In this document: in pieces, positions 46,193-55,860 of the stretch | Position numbering within the stretch: position 1 is the first letter of the stretch | How the letters are laid out: each line of letters begins with the position of its first letter | Origin: Cordilura impudica | Taxonomy: Eukaryota; Arthropoda; Insecta; Diptera; Scathophagidae | Assembly: GCA_963682025.1 (NCBI GenBank) | Contig: OY821518.1 | Coordinates: 220,892,868-220,956,867 of the forward strand | DNA length: 64,000 nucleotides | Direction of reading: 5' to 3' | Notes under the pieces: model-generated | The model's database searches: none | Told to the model about the DNA's origin: nothing | Seen by the model: only the letters and a program-made list of their open reading frames with translations | Position numbers and translations under genes: made by a program

Positions 46193-46821
46193 ATCTTATT
46201 GCTATGTTTAACATTTATTCTTTTGTCGCAATCTCGTATTGCACTCATTTGCATTTTTTTTATTTTGTTTCTGTCCCAATCCCTTTTGCATTCATTGGCA
46301 TTTTATTGTTACCAATGGTTTGCCCAATTATGAAACATAAACGGTTCTCAGGTTGCTGCACTTGAAATTGTTTATGGTTTCACAATCACTATTGTGAAAT
46401 GAAGGCAATGCACTTGGGAATTGTTTATGTCAACCATCTGTTTTGCTGATCGGCATTTATCGATGATTTTTGTTTTTAATATTTTTCGGTGGTGTTTCTC
46501 TGTCGCAGAGGAACGGCATTTCTTTTCCTATATTTAGTATAGTAAAAAGAAATGTAAAGTTAGTCTTCGTGGAGAACTCAAGCCTACATAGTAGGTACAT
46601 TAAATACAAAATAATAAAATCTTGTAATTGGCATTAAATACAAAAATAATAAAATCTTGTAATTGGTTTTAGAAACAAAAATAATAAAATCTTGTAATTG
46701 GCTTCAATAAAAAGAATAACTATTCAGAATAAAAATAATTGAACTATTTAAAATAAAAAACTAATTATTTACAAATGAAAATTAATCGGTTTTTAATAAT
46801 AATTAATCAAAAAAATTAATT
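46193..46821 (+). repeat. LTR1 5' LTR, right piece
   Basis: Continues the errantivirus LTR to its end at ATTAATT. It contains three copies of a 33-bp unit with AATAAAATCTTGTAATTGG (about 46606-46702), each holding a possible polyadenylation signal. One base differs from the 3' LTR (AAACAAAAATAAT versus AAACATAAATAAT). Confidence 0.9.
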
Positions 46822-46832
46822 GGCGCCCAACT
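46821..46832 (+). promoter_or_regulatory. LTR1 primer binding site
   Basis: TGGCGCCCAACT; the first T is also the last base of the LTR. The TGGCGCCCAAC start is that of gypsy-type, probably tRNA-Lys-primed, sites. Confidence 0.8.
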
Positions 46833-46896
46833 CGGCAACCCCCTTAAGAAAAAAAACACAAGTGATTGAAGTAATTAGCAAGAACTTTCCTAAATC

Positions 46897-47100
46897 AGTA
46901 AAAGTTGAAAAAATATATCAATTTGTGTGACAATTGTGAGTAAAAACAAATTTTTTGGCAAGTTCGAGTTAGCAGAATTGAAAATAAGAAACACTCACCA
47001 GTAAAAGTTGAAAAAATATATCAATTTATGTGACAATTGTGAATAAAAACAAATTTTTTGGCAAGTTCGAGTTAGCAGAATTGAAAATAAGAGACACTCA
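46897..47100 (+). repeat. Two 102-bp tandem repeats in LTR1 5' UTR
   Basis: 46897-46998 and 46999-47100 are near-identical (starting CAGTAAAAGTTGAAAAAATA), with a third start CAGTATAAC at 47101. Errantivirus 5' UTRs often hold tandem repeats with regulatory or insulator roles; here that is a possibility only. Confidence 0.85.
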
Positions 47101-47199
47101 TCAGTATAACATCAAATATCCTGTGCAATCATCACCAACATACGCAGCAAAAGAGGAATACGAAAGCAGTTTCTGACAGAAAACAAAGGGGAAAGAGAG

Positions 47200-47228
47200 A
47201 TGAAATTCAACAACGTATTTATGTCTAT
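47200..47228 (+). other. env: Candidate env leader exon of LTR1
   Basis: A short frame begins with ATG at 47200 and runs to a strong splice donor (GTAAGT at 47229-47234). Joining 47228 to 52091, after an acceptor-like ATTACAG, keeps the frame into the env ORF and would supply the missing start codon. The joined start is hydrophobic, consistent with a signal peptide. Gypsy env is known to be made from a spliced RNA. Confidence 0.6.
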
Positions 47229-47689
47229 GTAAGTTAAAATTAAAACTAAAAATCATAAAATTGTTTAATGTTTTAACTCCTAAATAAAAAAAAAAAGAAA
47301 AACTCCTAAATTTAATTATAAATTTTTTTTTTTAAAGTAAAATCTTTTGTCTTAATTTGTAAGAACTATATTAATTTTTTCCCGTAAACTAAAATTTTTT
47401 TTTTCCAAAAAACTAATTATAAATTATTTTTTTAAGCTAAAGTATAATTTTTTCCTTAAATGTCCATTGTAAAAAAGATTTATTAATTTTTTTTTAAGCT
47501 AAAATTTCAACCTAAATTTAAAATAAAAGGAAAAATAAAATTATTCAAAGACAATAAAACATTGTCTTTATAAATTTTTTTTCTCTCTTCCACCTTTGTA
47601 ATTGCAAAAGCTTTTCTTTTGATTGTACCAAGTATTATTTTTTTTTACACGGGTCATAGTGTTACCATTAAAAGTGCTACTCCTGCTAA

Positions 47690-49036
47690 ATGCAAGAAGA
47701 CGATAGTTCCCTCTTAGAGACTGAACAACTTCTATCTAGGCTCTCACATCTATCCATTTCCGACACTCGAACAGATACCAATATGAACGCTGATAACGTT
47801 CGAACGCTTCTTGAAACGGCTATTGCTCAAGCCACAAATCGTACTAGGCAAGAGTTCCAAGAAACCATCAATGAGCTTAATAATAGACTTGAAGCCTTGG
47901 AACCCGCCACACTAGTTGTCGAACATAGACCGATCGAAATCATTGCAGGTGTTCAATGCGACGCGACATTGGATATCGTAAAATCGGTCCCCGAATTCAG
48001 GGGTGATGCCAATAAATACGTTTCTTGGCGACAGGCTGCAGTAACAGCCCACAAACTCTTCGAGCCCTTCGCAGGAAGCTCAAAATACTACCAAGCAGTG
48101 GCAATACTGCGCAATAAAATTATTGGAAACGCCGACTCTGTGCTTAGCACCTACAACACAGTTCTAAATTTTCATGCTATTGTGGAACGATTGGACTTCG
48201 CATACTCTGACAAAAAATCAATCTATACGTTAGAACAAGAACTCTCAACATTGCGACAAGGCCAAAAGACTCTACTTCAGTTCTACGACGAAGTAGAACG
48301 CAAATTAACGGCAATTGCGAACAAAGTTTTAATGTCTCATCAAAACGACGCCTCTTTAATAGCGTCATTCAATATAAAATACCGTCAAGATGCACTCCGT
48401 GTCTTTATCTCAGGACTCCGCAAACCACTGTGCACTACACTCTTTTCGTGCAAACCTACTGACTTACCTTCAGCCCTAGCAATGGCTCAGGAACTGGAAA
48501 CAAATCATAACAGGTATCATTTTGCTGAGATTTACAGCAATGGGTTGAACAGAAACTTCCCTACACAACAGCAACCCCAACGAACCCCTTACATACAGAA
48601 CCATAGAAATAGCACTAATAGGCCATTTAACCCAAGTAGTTTCCAACAAAGACCGCAACAACCCCAATATCGAAGTAACTCAAATCGAAACGTTGGACCC
48701 CCCTCAAACACTCGATATCAGAATTTCCCTCAAAATAACCAACAAGCTTTCGCCCCACAACCACGTAATAATGCATTAGACACAGATGTCAGTATGAGGA
48801 CAGTAAGATCTAATAATTTCCCACAGGGATCTAAAAGAACTCCAGAGTCGAGTAGATTCTACAACAATAAATTTCAAAGGATCAATCACCTGAATGAGCA
48901 ACTTCCTATCGACAGGGATACAGAATGTCAAGAACACGCGGAAGAGATATGCGAGGGATTAGAGGATACCACATATAACGACAACATTAATTTTTTAGGG
49001 GAAGATCAGCCCTCCCCTATGTTGAACGAACAATAG
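47690..49036 (+). CDS. gag: LTR1 Gag
   Basis: 448 codons from the ATG at 47690 to TAG at 49034-49036. The N-terminal part has a predicted coiled segment (about 35-75: TNRTRQEFQETINELNNRLE). The capsid-like centre follows (SVPEFRGDANKYVSWRQAA, LRNKIIGNADSVLSTYNTVL). The C-terminal third is rich in Asn, Gln, Pro and Arg (about 285-385) without a CCHC knuckle, as is normal for errantivirus Gag. It packages the RNA. The last 14 codons overlap the pol frame, and a slippery heptamer lies there. No breaks. Confidence 0.9.
   Translation: MQEDDSSLLETEQLLSRLSHLSISDTRTDTNMNADNVRTLLETAIAQATNRTRQEFQETINELNNRLEALEPATLVVEHRPIEIIAGVQCDATLDIVKSVPEFRGDANKYVSWRQAAVTAHKLFEPFAGSSKYYQAVAILRNKIIGNADSVLSTYNTVLNFHAIVERLDFAYSDKKSIYTLEQELSTLRQGQKTLLQFYDEVERKLTAIANKVLMSHQNDASLIASFNIKYRQDALRVFISGLRKPLCTTLFSCKPTDLPSALAMAQELETNHNRYHFAEIYSNGLNRNFPTQQQPQRTPYIQNHRNSTNRPFNPSSFQQRPQQPQYRSNSNRNVGPPSNTRYQNFPQNNQQAFAPQPRNNALDTDVSMRTVRSNNFPQGSKRTPESSRFYNNKFQRINHLNEQLPIDRDTECQEHAEEICEGLEDTTYNDNINFLGEDQPSPMLNEQ
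48991..48997 (+). promoter_or_regulatory. -1 frameshift slippery heptamer, gag/pol of LTR1
   Basis: TTTTTTA in the gag frame reads xxT TTT TTA, the X XXY YYZ pattern. A -1 slip continues open into the protease (PYVERTIGG, then LLVDTGATKSYI). No gag/pol junction in the pol frame has an ATG, in agreement with frameshifting. Confidence 0.82.
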
Positions 49037-52000
49037 GTGGGCATACTATAAAACTTCTAGTGGACACAGGTGCCACTAAAAGTTACATAAAAAATTCTGA
49101 AAAACTTAAGGGCATAAGACAATTATCCCGACCCTTTTTGGTCAAATCAATTCACGGATCAACTGAAATTAACCACGGTACCCTTGTAAATGTCCTTAAC
49201 ACTACCGAAACATTCTATATACTACATAACCTACCCCTCTTTGACGGTATAATAGGCTTTAGTTTAATAAAAAGGTCAAACGCGATAATAGACGCGGGTA
49301 AGGACACTATTTTTTTCGACGGTGGTCAAATAAAGCTAAAATATTTAAATTTGAACCTGGTAAATTCGCTAAAGGAACAAAAAATTCCCACGAATGTCGA
49401 AGAATCTTTTTTTAAAATGATCCAGGAAAATGACGATGTTTTTGCAAACCCCGACGAAGCGCTACCATTCAACACTAACATCTCAGCTACAATAAGAACA
49501 AAATATCAAGAACCTGTCTACTCTAGGTATCAGGCCTACCCAATGTCCATGGTCGAATTTGTGAACAGCGAAGTTCACAAACTTCTAAAAGATGGCATTA
49601 TCAGACCTTCACGGTCACCGTACAACAGCCCCGTTTGGGTTGTTGACAAGAAAGGCATCGATGAACACGGCAGACCTAATAAACGCTTAGTATTCGATTA
49701 CACAAAATTAAATTCAAAAACCGTGTGTGATAAATACCCCATCCCAGATCCATCTATCATCTTGGCCAACCTGGGAAGGGCTAAATTCTTCACTACACTG
49801 GATCTTAAAAGCGGATTCCATCAGATAAATCTCATCGAGCGTGATCGCGAAAAGACTGCATTTAGCGTGAATAACGGTAAATATGAATTCTGTCGACTAC
49901 CGTTCGGATTAAAAAATGCACCCAGCATCTTCCAGCGAGCTATCGATGACGTTTTAAGACAGGAAATCGGTAAATCCTGCCACGTCTATATAGACGACAT
50001 CATTGTATTCTCTGACAGCGAGCAGAGTCATATAAATGATATTGACAGGATATTGCAGAAACTATATGAAGCAAATATGAGGGTCTCAGTAGATAAGTCT
50101 AAATTCTTTAGAACCTCGGTTGAATTTTTAGGATTCGTCGTCACCACAAACGGCATAAAAACCTGTCCGAATAAGGTTGCCGCCATCATCGATTATGAAC
50201 CTCCCAGAACCTTAAGGGCTCTCAGATCGTTCCTAGGGCTTGCAGGTTATTATAGACGGTTCGTAAAAGACTACGCAGCCATTGCAAAACCCCTCACCAA
50301 ACTGTTGCGAGGTGATAATGGCCATATAGGTACGCGCCAATCAAAACACGTAAAAATAACATTAGACAATGATGCCTTATCGGCTTTTAAGAAGCTAAAA
50401 AAACTTCTTGCTTCAGAAGATATACTACTCCTTTATCCCGATTTTAGCAAACCTTTTGACTTAACAACTGACGCCTCCTCCCACGCCATCGGCGCCGTCC
50501 TTTCACAAGAGGGACGCCCCATTACAATGATCTCACGTACTCTTTCAGCCACTGAGGAAAATTATGCCACTAATGAAAGAGAACTCCTAGCCATTGTATG
50601 GGCACTCAAAACACTCAGGCATTACCTTTACGGCGTAAACCAGTTAAACATATTCACTGACCATCAACCGCTTACCTTTGCCATTTCTGAACGGAACCCC
50701 AATTCAAAGCTTAAACGTTGGAAGGCCTTCGTAGAAGAATTCTCACCTACGTTTCATTATAAACCTGGTAAAGACAATGTTGTGGCAGACGCTCTCTCCA
50801 GACAATTTCTCAATGTTGTCACGGATTCAGCATCACAATCTTCATTGCAAGCTTGTGCTAGTGAAATCTCACTTACCGAAATAATCCCAGCGGTCGAGAA
50901 CCCAATAAACTGCTTCAGAAATCAGATCATAATCGTTCAAGGTATCGAATCTAGACGGGAAACAAAAATCCTTTTCAGAGACCGTATACGTCACTGCATT
51001 ACATTCACAAATCTCGAAGAGCTCCATGATAAAATCAAGGATGTAGCGAACCCCCAAGTGGTTAACGGAATTCATTGTGATCTTCACACTTTAGGACAAA
51101 TACAACACGTTTTGATAACAAATTTACCATCAGTTAAGTTTAAGTATGCAAATAAACAAGTCACGGATGTCTTCAACGTCGATGACAGGAATGAGATTTT
51201 ACTCAATGAACACACTAGAGCTCACCGCTGTCCAGCCGAAAATGTTAAACAAATCCTCCGGGACTACTATTTCCCGAACATCAGAAAAAAAGCAAAACAA
51301 ATAGCTCTTAATTGTAAAACATGCAGACAGGCAAAGTACTGTCGACACCCAAAAAAGCATGAAATAGGTCCAACACCCATCCCTTCCTCATCAGGCGAAA
51401 TACTACACATAGATATCTACAACACAGATAAAAAACTATTTTTGACATGTGTAGATAAATTTTCCAAATTTGCAATAGTCAAAAATATAGCTTCTAGGGC
51501 TATCATCGATATTAAGCCGGCCCTTATAGAAATTTTGAATTTTTTCACAAGTAAAACGTTAATATGCGACAACGAAAAAGCCCTTGTTTCTAACACCATA
51601 AAAGTCCTCGTAAGAGATCATTTTGGGGCAAATATTTTTATAACACCGCCAATGCATAGTACTACAAATGGTCAAGTCGAACGCTTTCACAGCACCCTGA
51701 CTGAAATCGCTAGGTGTTTGAAAATTGACGATCCAACAGCCGACCCTTTAGAGACCATACTTATGGCAACGGCAAAATATAACAGGACAATTCACTCTAC
51801 CACTAAAGTCAGGCCAATAGACATAATCCACTCTGTCTCAGAGGACCTTAGGAGAGCAGTACAGCTAAGACTCATCGATAAACAGAAAAGCGACCTTACA
51901 CTTCGCAATGAAAAGAGAATGACCAAAACATACAACCCTGGTGAAACAGTGTTCGTAAAAAGAAACAAGCGTTTAGGCAACAAATTTTCAAAAGTCTATG

Positions 52001-52098
52001 ACCAAAGAATAGTACAGGAAGATTTAGGAACAACACTAAAAATTGACAATAAAATAGTCCACAAAGATAACATACTACTCCTTATTACAGAATCTTAA
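48997..52098 (+). CDS. pol: LTR1 Pol: protease, RT, RNase H, integrase
   Basis: Entered by -1 frameshift at 48991-48997; open from there to TAA at 52096-52098. Protease: active site LLVDTGATKSYI at its N-terminus. RT: KRLVFDYTKLN, FTTLDLKSGFHQI, LPFGLKNAPSIFQRA, and catalytic VYIDDIIVFS. RNase H: LTTDASSHAIGAVLS with the later IFTDHQPL. Integrase: HHCC finger (HTRAH ... CKTC), catalytic Asp in LHIDIYN, Asp in LICDNEKA, and Glu in NGQVERFHST. All catalytic residues I could check are present, and the length (about 1030 residues) is normal for a gypsy-group Pol. It makes and integrates the proviral DNA. Confidence 0.92.
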   Translation, partial: RGRSALPYVERTIGGHTIKLLVDTGATKSYIKNSEKLKGIRQLSRPFLVKSIHGSTEINHGTLVNVLNTTETFYILHNLPLFDGIIGFSLIKRSNAIIDAGKDTIFFDGGQIKLKYLNLNLVNSLKEQKIPTNVEESFFKMIQENDDVFANPDEALPFNTNISATIRTKYQEPVYSRYQAYPMSMVEFVNSEVHKLLKDGIIRPSRSPYNSPVWVVDKKGIDEHGRPNKRLVFDYTKLNSKTVCDKYPIPDPSIILANLGRAKFFTTLDLKSGFHQINLIERDREKTAFSVNNGKYEFCRLPFGLKNAPSIFQRAIDDVLRQEIGKSCHVYIDDIIVFSDSEQSHINDIDRILQKLYEANMRVSVDKSKFFRTSVEFLGFVVTTNGIKTCPNKVAAIIDYEPPRTLRALRSFLGLAGYYRRFVKDYAAIAKPLTKLLRGDNGHIGTRQSKHVKITLDNDALSAFKKLKKLLASEDILLLYPDFSKPFDLTTDASSHAIGAVLSQEGRPITMISRTLSATEENYATNERELLAIVWALKTLRHYLYGVNQLNIFTDHQPLTFAISERNPNSKLKRWKAFVEEFSPTFHYKPGKDNVVADALSRQFLNVVTDSASQSSLQACASEISLTEIIPAVENPINCFRNQIIIVQGIESRRETKILFRDRIRHCITFTNLEELHDKIKDVANPQVVNGIHCDLHTLGQIQHVLITNLPSVKFKYANKQVTDVFNVDDRNEILLNEHTRAHRCPAENVKQILRDYYFPNIRKKAKQIALNCKTCRQAKYCRHPKKHEIGPTPIPSSSGEILHIDIYNTDKKLFLTCVDKFSKFAIVKNIASRAIIDIKPALIEILNFFTSKTLICDNEKALVSNTIKVLVRDHFGANIFITPPMHSTTNGQVERFHSTLTEIARCLKIDDPTADPLETILMATAKYNRTIHSTTKVRPIDIIHSVSEDLRRAVQLRLIDKQKSDLTLRNEKRMTKTYNPGETVFVKRNKRLGNKFSKVYDQRIVQEDLGTTLKIDNKIVHKDNILLLITES

Positions 52099-53525
52099 TT
52101 TTGTGGAACAACATCCCAACTTTAAACTCCACCATTTTCGACTACAGCTCCTCTCACTATATCCCAGTCGCAGATGGACCGGTAGCTATTTTTGAAAATT
52201 ACAAAACCCTGGCTCACGTAACCAACCTAACTGATTTCATATCAATAATCGCTGAAACGAAAACTCTTTCACAAGTGTTCCCTAGGTCCAATATGAGAAA
52301 ATTACTCCTATCCGACGTTAGCGAAATAGAAAAAATGTTGGACGCACTATGGGTCCACCACAGACATGCACGTAGTCTCAACATAATAGGCACTGCATTA
52401 AAAGTTATTGGTGGCACGCCGGATTACGACGATTTCAATGAAGTGCGCAACAAGCAGGGCGAACTAATCTCTGCTAACAACAGACAAATCGTAGTTAACA
52501 CTGAGACACAGGCCCATATCAATAACTTAACTCGTACCGTCAACTTACTTCTCAACGCAGCAAAGGAACGTGAACTTGACTCGGAAAACGTCTACGACTT
52601 GCTGAACAGTAGGAACAGAGCAGTTTTAAGAGAACTTGATGGCTTGTCATTATCAATAGCCCTAGCCAAAGCCAATATCATAAATCCTACATTGCTTGAT
52701 ACCCCGGAAATAAATTTCATTTTGAATTCAGAAAACGATCTTGATATCAGTACAAGCGAAATTATCGCCAACTCGAAGTTAAAGGTTTTGCAAAATATGG
52801 AAAGTATAACATTTTTAATTAAGTTCCCTATTATTAAGCAACTATGTGATAAAAAATTAATTTTTCCTGTAATTCATAATAACAAAATTTTATCATTTGA
52901 ATCTAACCAGGTAGCTAAATGTATGAATAGCTACCTTATATTAAAAAATTGTACAAGAAAAGCCTTCTCCTCTTTTTGCCAGCAACTTAGAAACACCGAT
53001 GAACTTTGTCTTCAAAACCTACTCAACAAAAATACAGGTCATTGCAACACCATTTCGGCCCATGGTATACCAACCATCAATCCCATCGATGATGGTATGG
53101 TCATCATAAATAATCAACCAGCGAGCATTTCAGATCAAGGTGTCGACAAAAATCTCCCAAAAGGTACCTTTCTAATTACCTTTCAAAATGAACTCTTTAT
53201 CAACAATACGAAACTGATAAATCTTAGGACGATCGATTTCATTAATCCTGAAATCCCAATTGCTCACGCTGTTAACCTTTCAGATCACATACCCTTGTTA
53301 TCTCTACCTTATCTTCATGAACTAAATATCGAAAACAGAGAGACCATTTCCCAGCTTCATTCTAATGTGAAGAACGCTTACTACATTGCAATTTCAGTTT
53401 CATCACTCATATTCTTTGCGCTCACAATCTCCCTTATTATATTCTTTGTAACAAAGCGGAGAGCGAGAATCGACCTCATCAATATGGTCCGTAGTGTCAA
53501 TCAGACGGGGACGTCTGAAAATTAA
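52091..53525 (+). CDS. env: LTR1 Env, main exon
   Basis: About 475 codons to the TAA at 53523-53525. No ATG near its start: the open frame overlaps the last pol codons and lies behind an acceptor-like TTATTACAG at 52082-52090, so translation is expected from a spliced leader (47200-47228). An R-H-A-R furin-like site (about residue 92) is followed by a hydrophobic, Gly-containing segment like the fusion peptide of baculovirus-F-type envelopes, and a C-terminal membrane anchor (about residues 430-455) precedes a basic tail. It would coat particles and mediate spread between cells. No internal break. Identification rests on position, cleavage site and anchor. Confidence 0.82.
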
Positions 53526-53535
53526 AAGGGGGAGT
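53526..53535 (+). promoter_or_regulatory. LTR1 polypurine tract
   Basis: AAGGGGGAGT just before the 3' LTR start AGTTAAGG. Confidence 0.75.
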
Positions 53536-54400
53536 AGTTAAGGTATGTCTCATATACTGTGAAAGACATACCGACAATTATGGTAAACAGTCCGTCCGTT
53601 ATGGTTAAATCATCTAAAGTGTTATCATTCATTAACCATTTACTTATTTTCTAAGTGCAAAGAAAACAATTATGTTACCACCCAGCTTGACGAATATTTT
53701 ATTTCGTCATTTATTTTATGAATGTTTTGCCCGAATCAAATTACTCACAACGGGCACGAGTATGTCGCAATATCTTATTGCTATGTTTAACATTTATTCT
53801 TTTGTCGCAATCTCGTATTGCACTCATTTGCATTTTTTTTATTTTGTTTCTGTCCCAATCCCTTTTGCATTCATTGGCATTTTATTGTTACCAATGGTTT
53901 GCCCAATTATGAAACATAAACGGTTCTCAGGTTGCTGCACTTGAAATTGTTTATGGTTTCACAATCACTATTGTGAAATGAAGGCAATGCACTTGGGAAT
54001 TGTTTATGTCAACCATCTGTTTTGCTGATCGGCATTTATCGATGATTTTTGTTTTTAATATTTTTCGGTGGTGTTTCTCTGTCGCAGAGGAACGGCATTT
54101 CTTTTCCTATATTTAGTATAGTAAAAAGAAATGTAAAGTTAGTCTTCGTGGAGAACTCAAGCCTACATAGTAGGTACATTAAATACAAAATAATAAAATC
54201 TTGTAATTGGCATTAAATACAAAAATAATAAAATCTTGTAATTGGTTTTAGAAACATAAATAATAAAATCTTGTAATTGGCTTCAATAAAAAGAATAACT
54301 ATTCAGAATAAAAATAATTGAACTATTTAAAATAAAAAACTAATTATTTACAAATGAAAATTAATCGGTTTTTAATAATAATTAATCAAAAAAATTAATT
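53536..54400 (+). repeat. LTR1 3' LTR, uninterrupted
   Basis: 865 bp, AGTTA...TAATT. It gives the empty-site sequence (GCAATATCTTATTGC) for the LTR2 insertion into the 5' LTR. Triple AATAAAATCTTG repeat at about 54185-54280. Followed by TATA target duplication. Confidence 0.92.
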
Positions 54401-54530
54401 TATATACTCAAATATAAAATTAAGAAAGAACAGAACTTTCGACACTAACTGAAACGCTGTTTTTCGTTTGACAACCAAAAATTTTCTACGGCTTAAAAAT
54501 TGTTTGTTAACAATATCGCAACACATTTTG
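54401..54530 (+). repeat. Right half of a repeat R copy
   Basis: CACTAACTGAAAC, TGTTTTTCGTTTG and ACAATATCGCAACACA match 30700-30800. With 39725-39826 it reconstructs the site into which the errantivirus inserted. Confidence 0.65.
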
Positions 54531-54915
54531 TTGCTGTCATGTTGTTAAACTATGCCTAAAAAGTTTAGTATAAACGAGTTGACATTTCTTTCGAAGTTAA
54601 ATCAAATACATATTAATCGATATCATATATAGTATTATATCTGAAAATAATGTATAAGTTAAACTTATTGTGAAGCTAATAATTTGTATTTAAATGTAAT
54701 AATGTAAATTACTGACATGTTGTAATTTGTAAGATATTGTGAGGTTTATTAATGGAAAAGACAAAATTATTAATAATAAAAAAATAACTAATAAGTAGAT
54801 TGTGTGTTTGCATACACATTCCGAGTCCATCTTTCTATACAACTCACAGTGGGTTCGATGGTACTCAAAGTGGCGATTAATTCAGGGAAGCCGTAGTTTA
54901 TAAATATTTTGAGTT
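54531..54915. other. AT-rich stretch, nothing recognised
   Basis: No gene or repeat recognised. Confidence 0.45.
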
Positions 54916-55580
54916 TTTATTGATGATTAATCATATATACATAAAAACACAGCATTTTAGAAAAAAAAAACAAATGGAAAAAAATTTTTAACCTGTTAGG
55001 TGCAATTTTGTTTTTCGCCAAAAAAGTTCTTATCTTATTTTTTTTATCTGTAACTTTGGAAAGAAAAGATAAATTAATAAGTAGACATGAAAGATAGAGC
55101 GTACTTAATGTGCTGTTAAAAGTATCAAAGAATAAACATATAATATGCATTCATGTTAGTATAAATTGAATTTAAAATCCAAATTTTGTTATTAACTACA
55201 TCCCATACATATAAAAAATTATCTCAAAAAAGACACGAAAGAGAATATTATAATTCCTTATTGATGATTAATCATAAATACAAAAAATACTGCATTTTAG
55301 AAAAAAATGGAAAAAACATTTTTTTAACCTGTTAGGCACTTTTTTGTTTTTCGGCAAAAAAGTTCTTAGTTCACTATTTCAACTGTAACTTTGGAACGAA
55401 AAGTGGAAAACGAATAAATCAAACTGGAAATTAGAGCGTACTTAATGTGCTATTAAAATAATAAATATATAATATATGTTAGTATTAGTAGAAAAATAAT
55501 TTAAAATTTAAATTTTGGTTTTCACTAAATCCCATGTACACATATACAAAATTATCTCAAAAAAGTCACGAAAGAATGAT
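54916..55580. repeat. Diverged tandem duplication of about 340 bp
   Basis: 54916-55255 and 55259-55580 align throughout (TTATTGATGATTAATCAT, AACCTGTTAGG, AAAAAAGTTCTTA, GAGCGTACTTAATGTGCT, AAAATTATCTCAAAAAAG), with roughly one change in five. No reading frame is shared by the two copies. Confidence 0.8.
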
Positions 55581-55639
55581 TTATAAAAAAAAATTACAAC
55601 TTTTTGGTGTAGTCTTTGTTTTATTTTACAATTTTAATA

Positions 55640-55860
55640 AACAGTATTAAAATTAAAGTGTTGCATTATCAAATTCATCATAAATATCCCAATTATCATA
55701 ATCTTCATTATAATCATTATCTAAATCATAATTATCATAACCTTCATCATCGTCATCAGTATCTACGTTGCTATTATTATCACCTTCTTCATCACCATCT
55801 TCATTATCTGCATCTCTATTATTATTTTCATCAGAAATATTTGTCAAAATTAATAACTCT
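55640..55860. repeat. Degenerate CAT/ATC-rich low-complexity tract
   Basis: Imperfect ATC/TCA trinucleotides. One strand reads as His/Tyr-rich and the other as Asp/Glu/Asn-rich peptide; both probably reflect the repeat. Confidence 0.6.

Larger units (their letters stand above)
39827..54400 (+). mobile_element. LTR1: errantivirus (gypsy-group endogenous retrovirus)
   Basis: LTRs start AGTTA and end TAATT, as in insect errantiviruses; the target duplication is TATA (39823-39826 and 54401-54404). The 3' LTR is 53536-54400 (865 bp); the 5' LTR is split into 39827-40066 and 46193-46821 by LTR2. Internal order: PBS, 5' UTR with a tandem repeat, gag, pol, env, polypurine tract. Gag, pol and env are all open. 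The two LTRs look almost identical. The provirus therefore seems recent and was protein-competent, but its promoter LTR is now interrupted by 6.1 kb. It inserted into a copy of repeat R. Confidence 0.9.
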
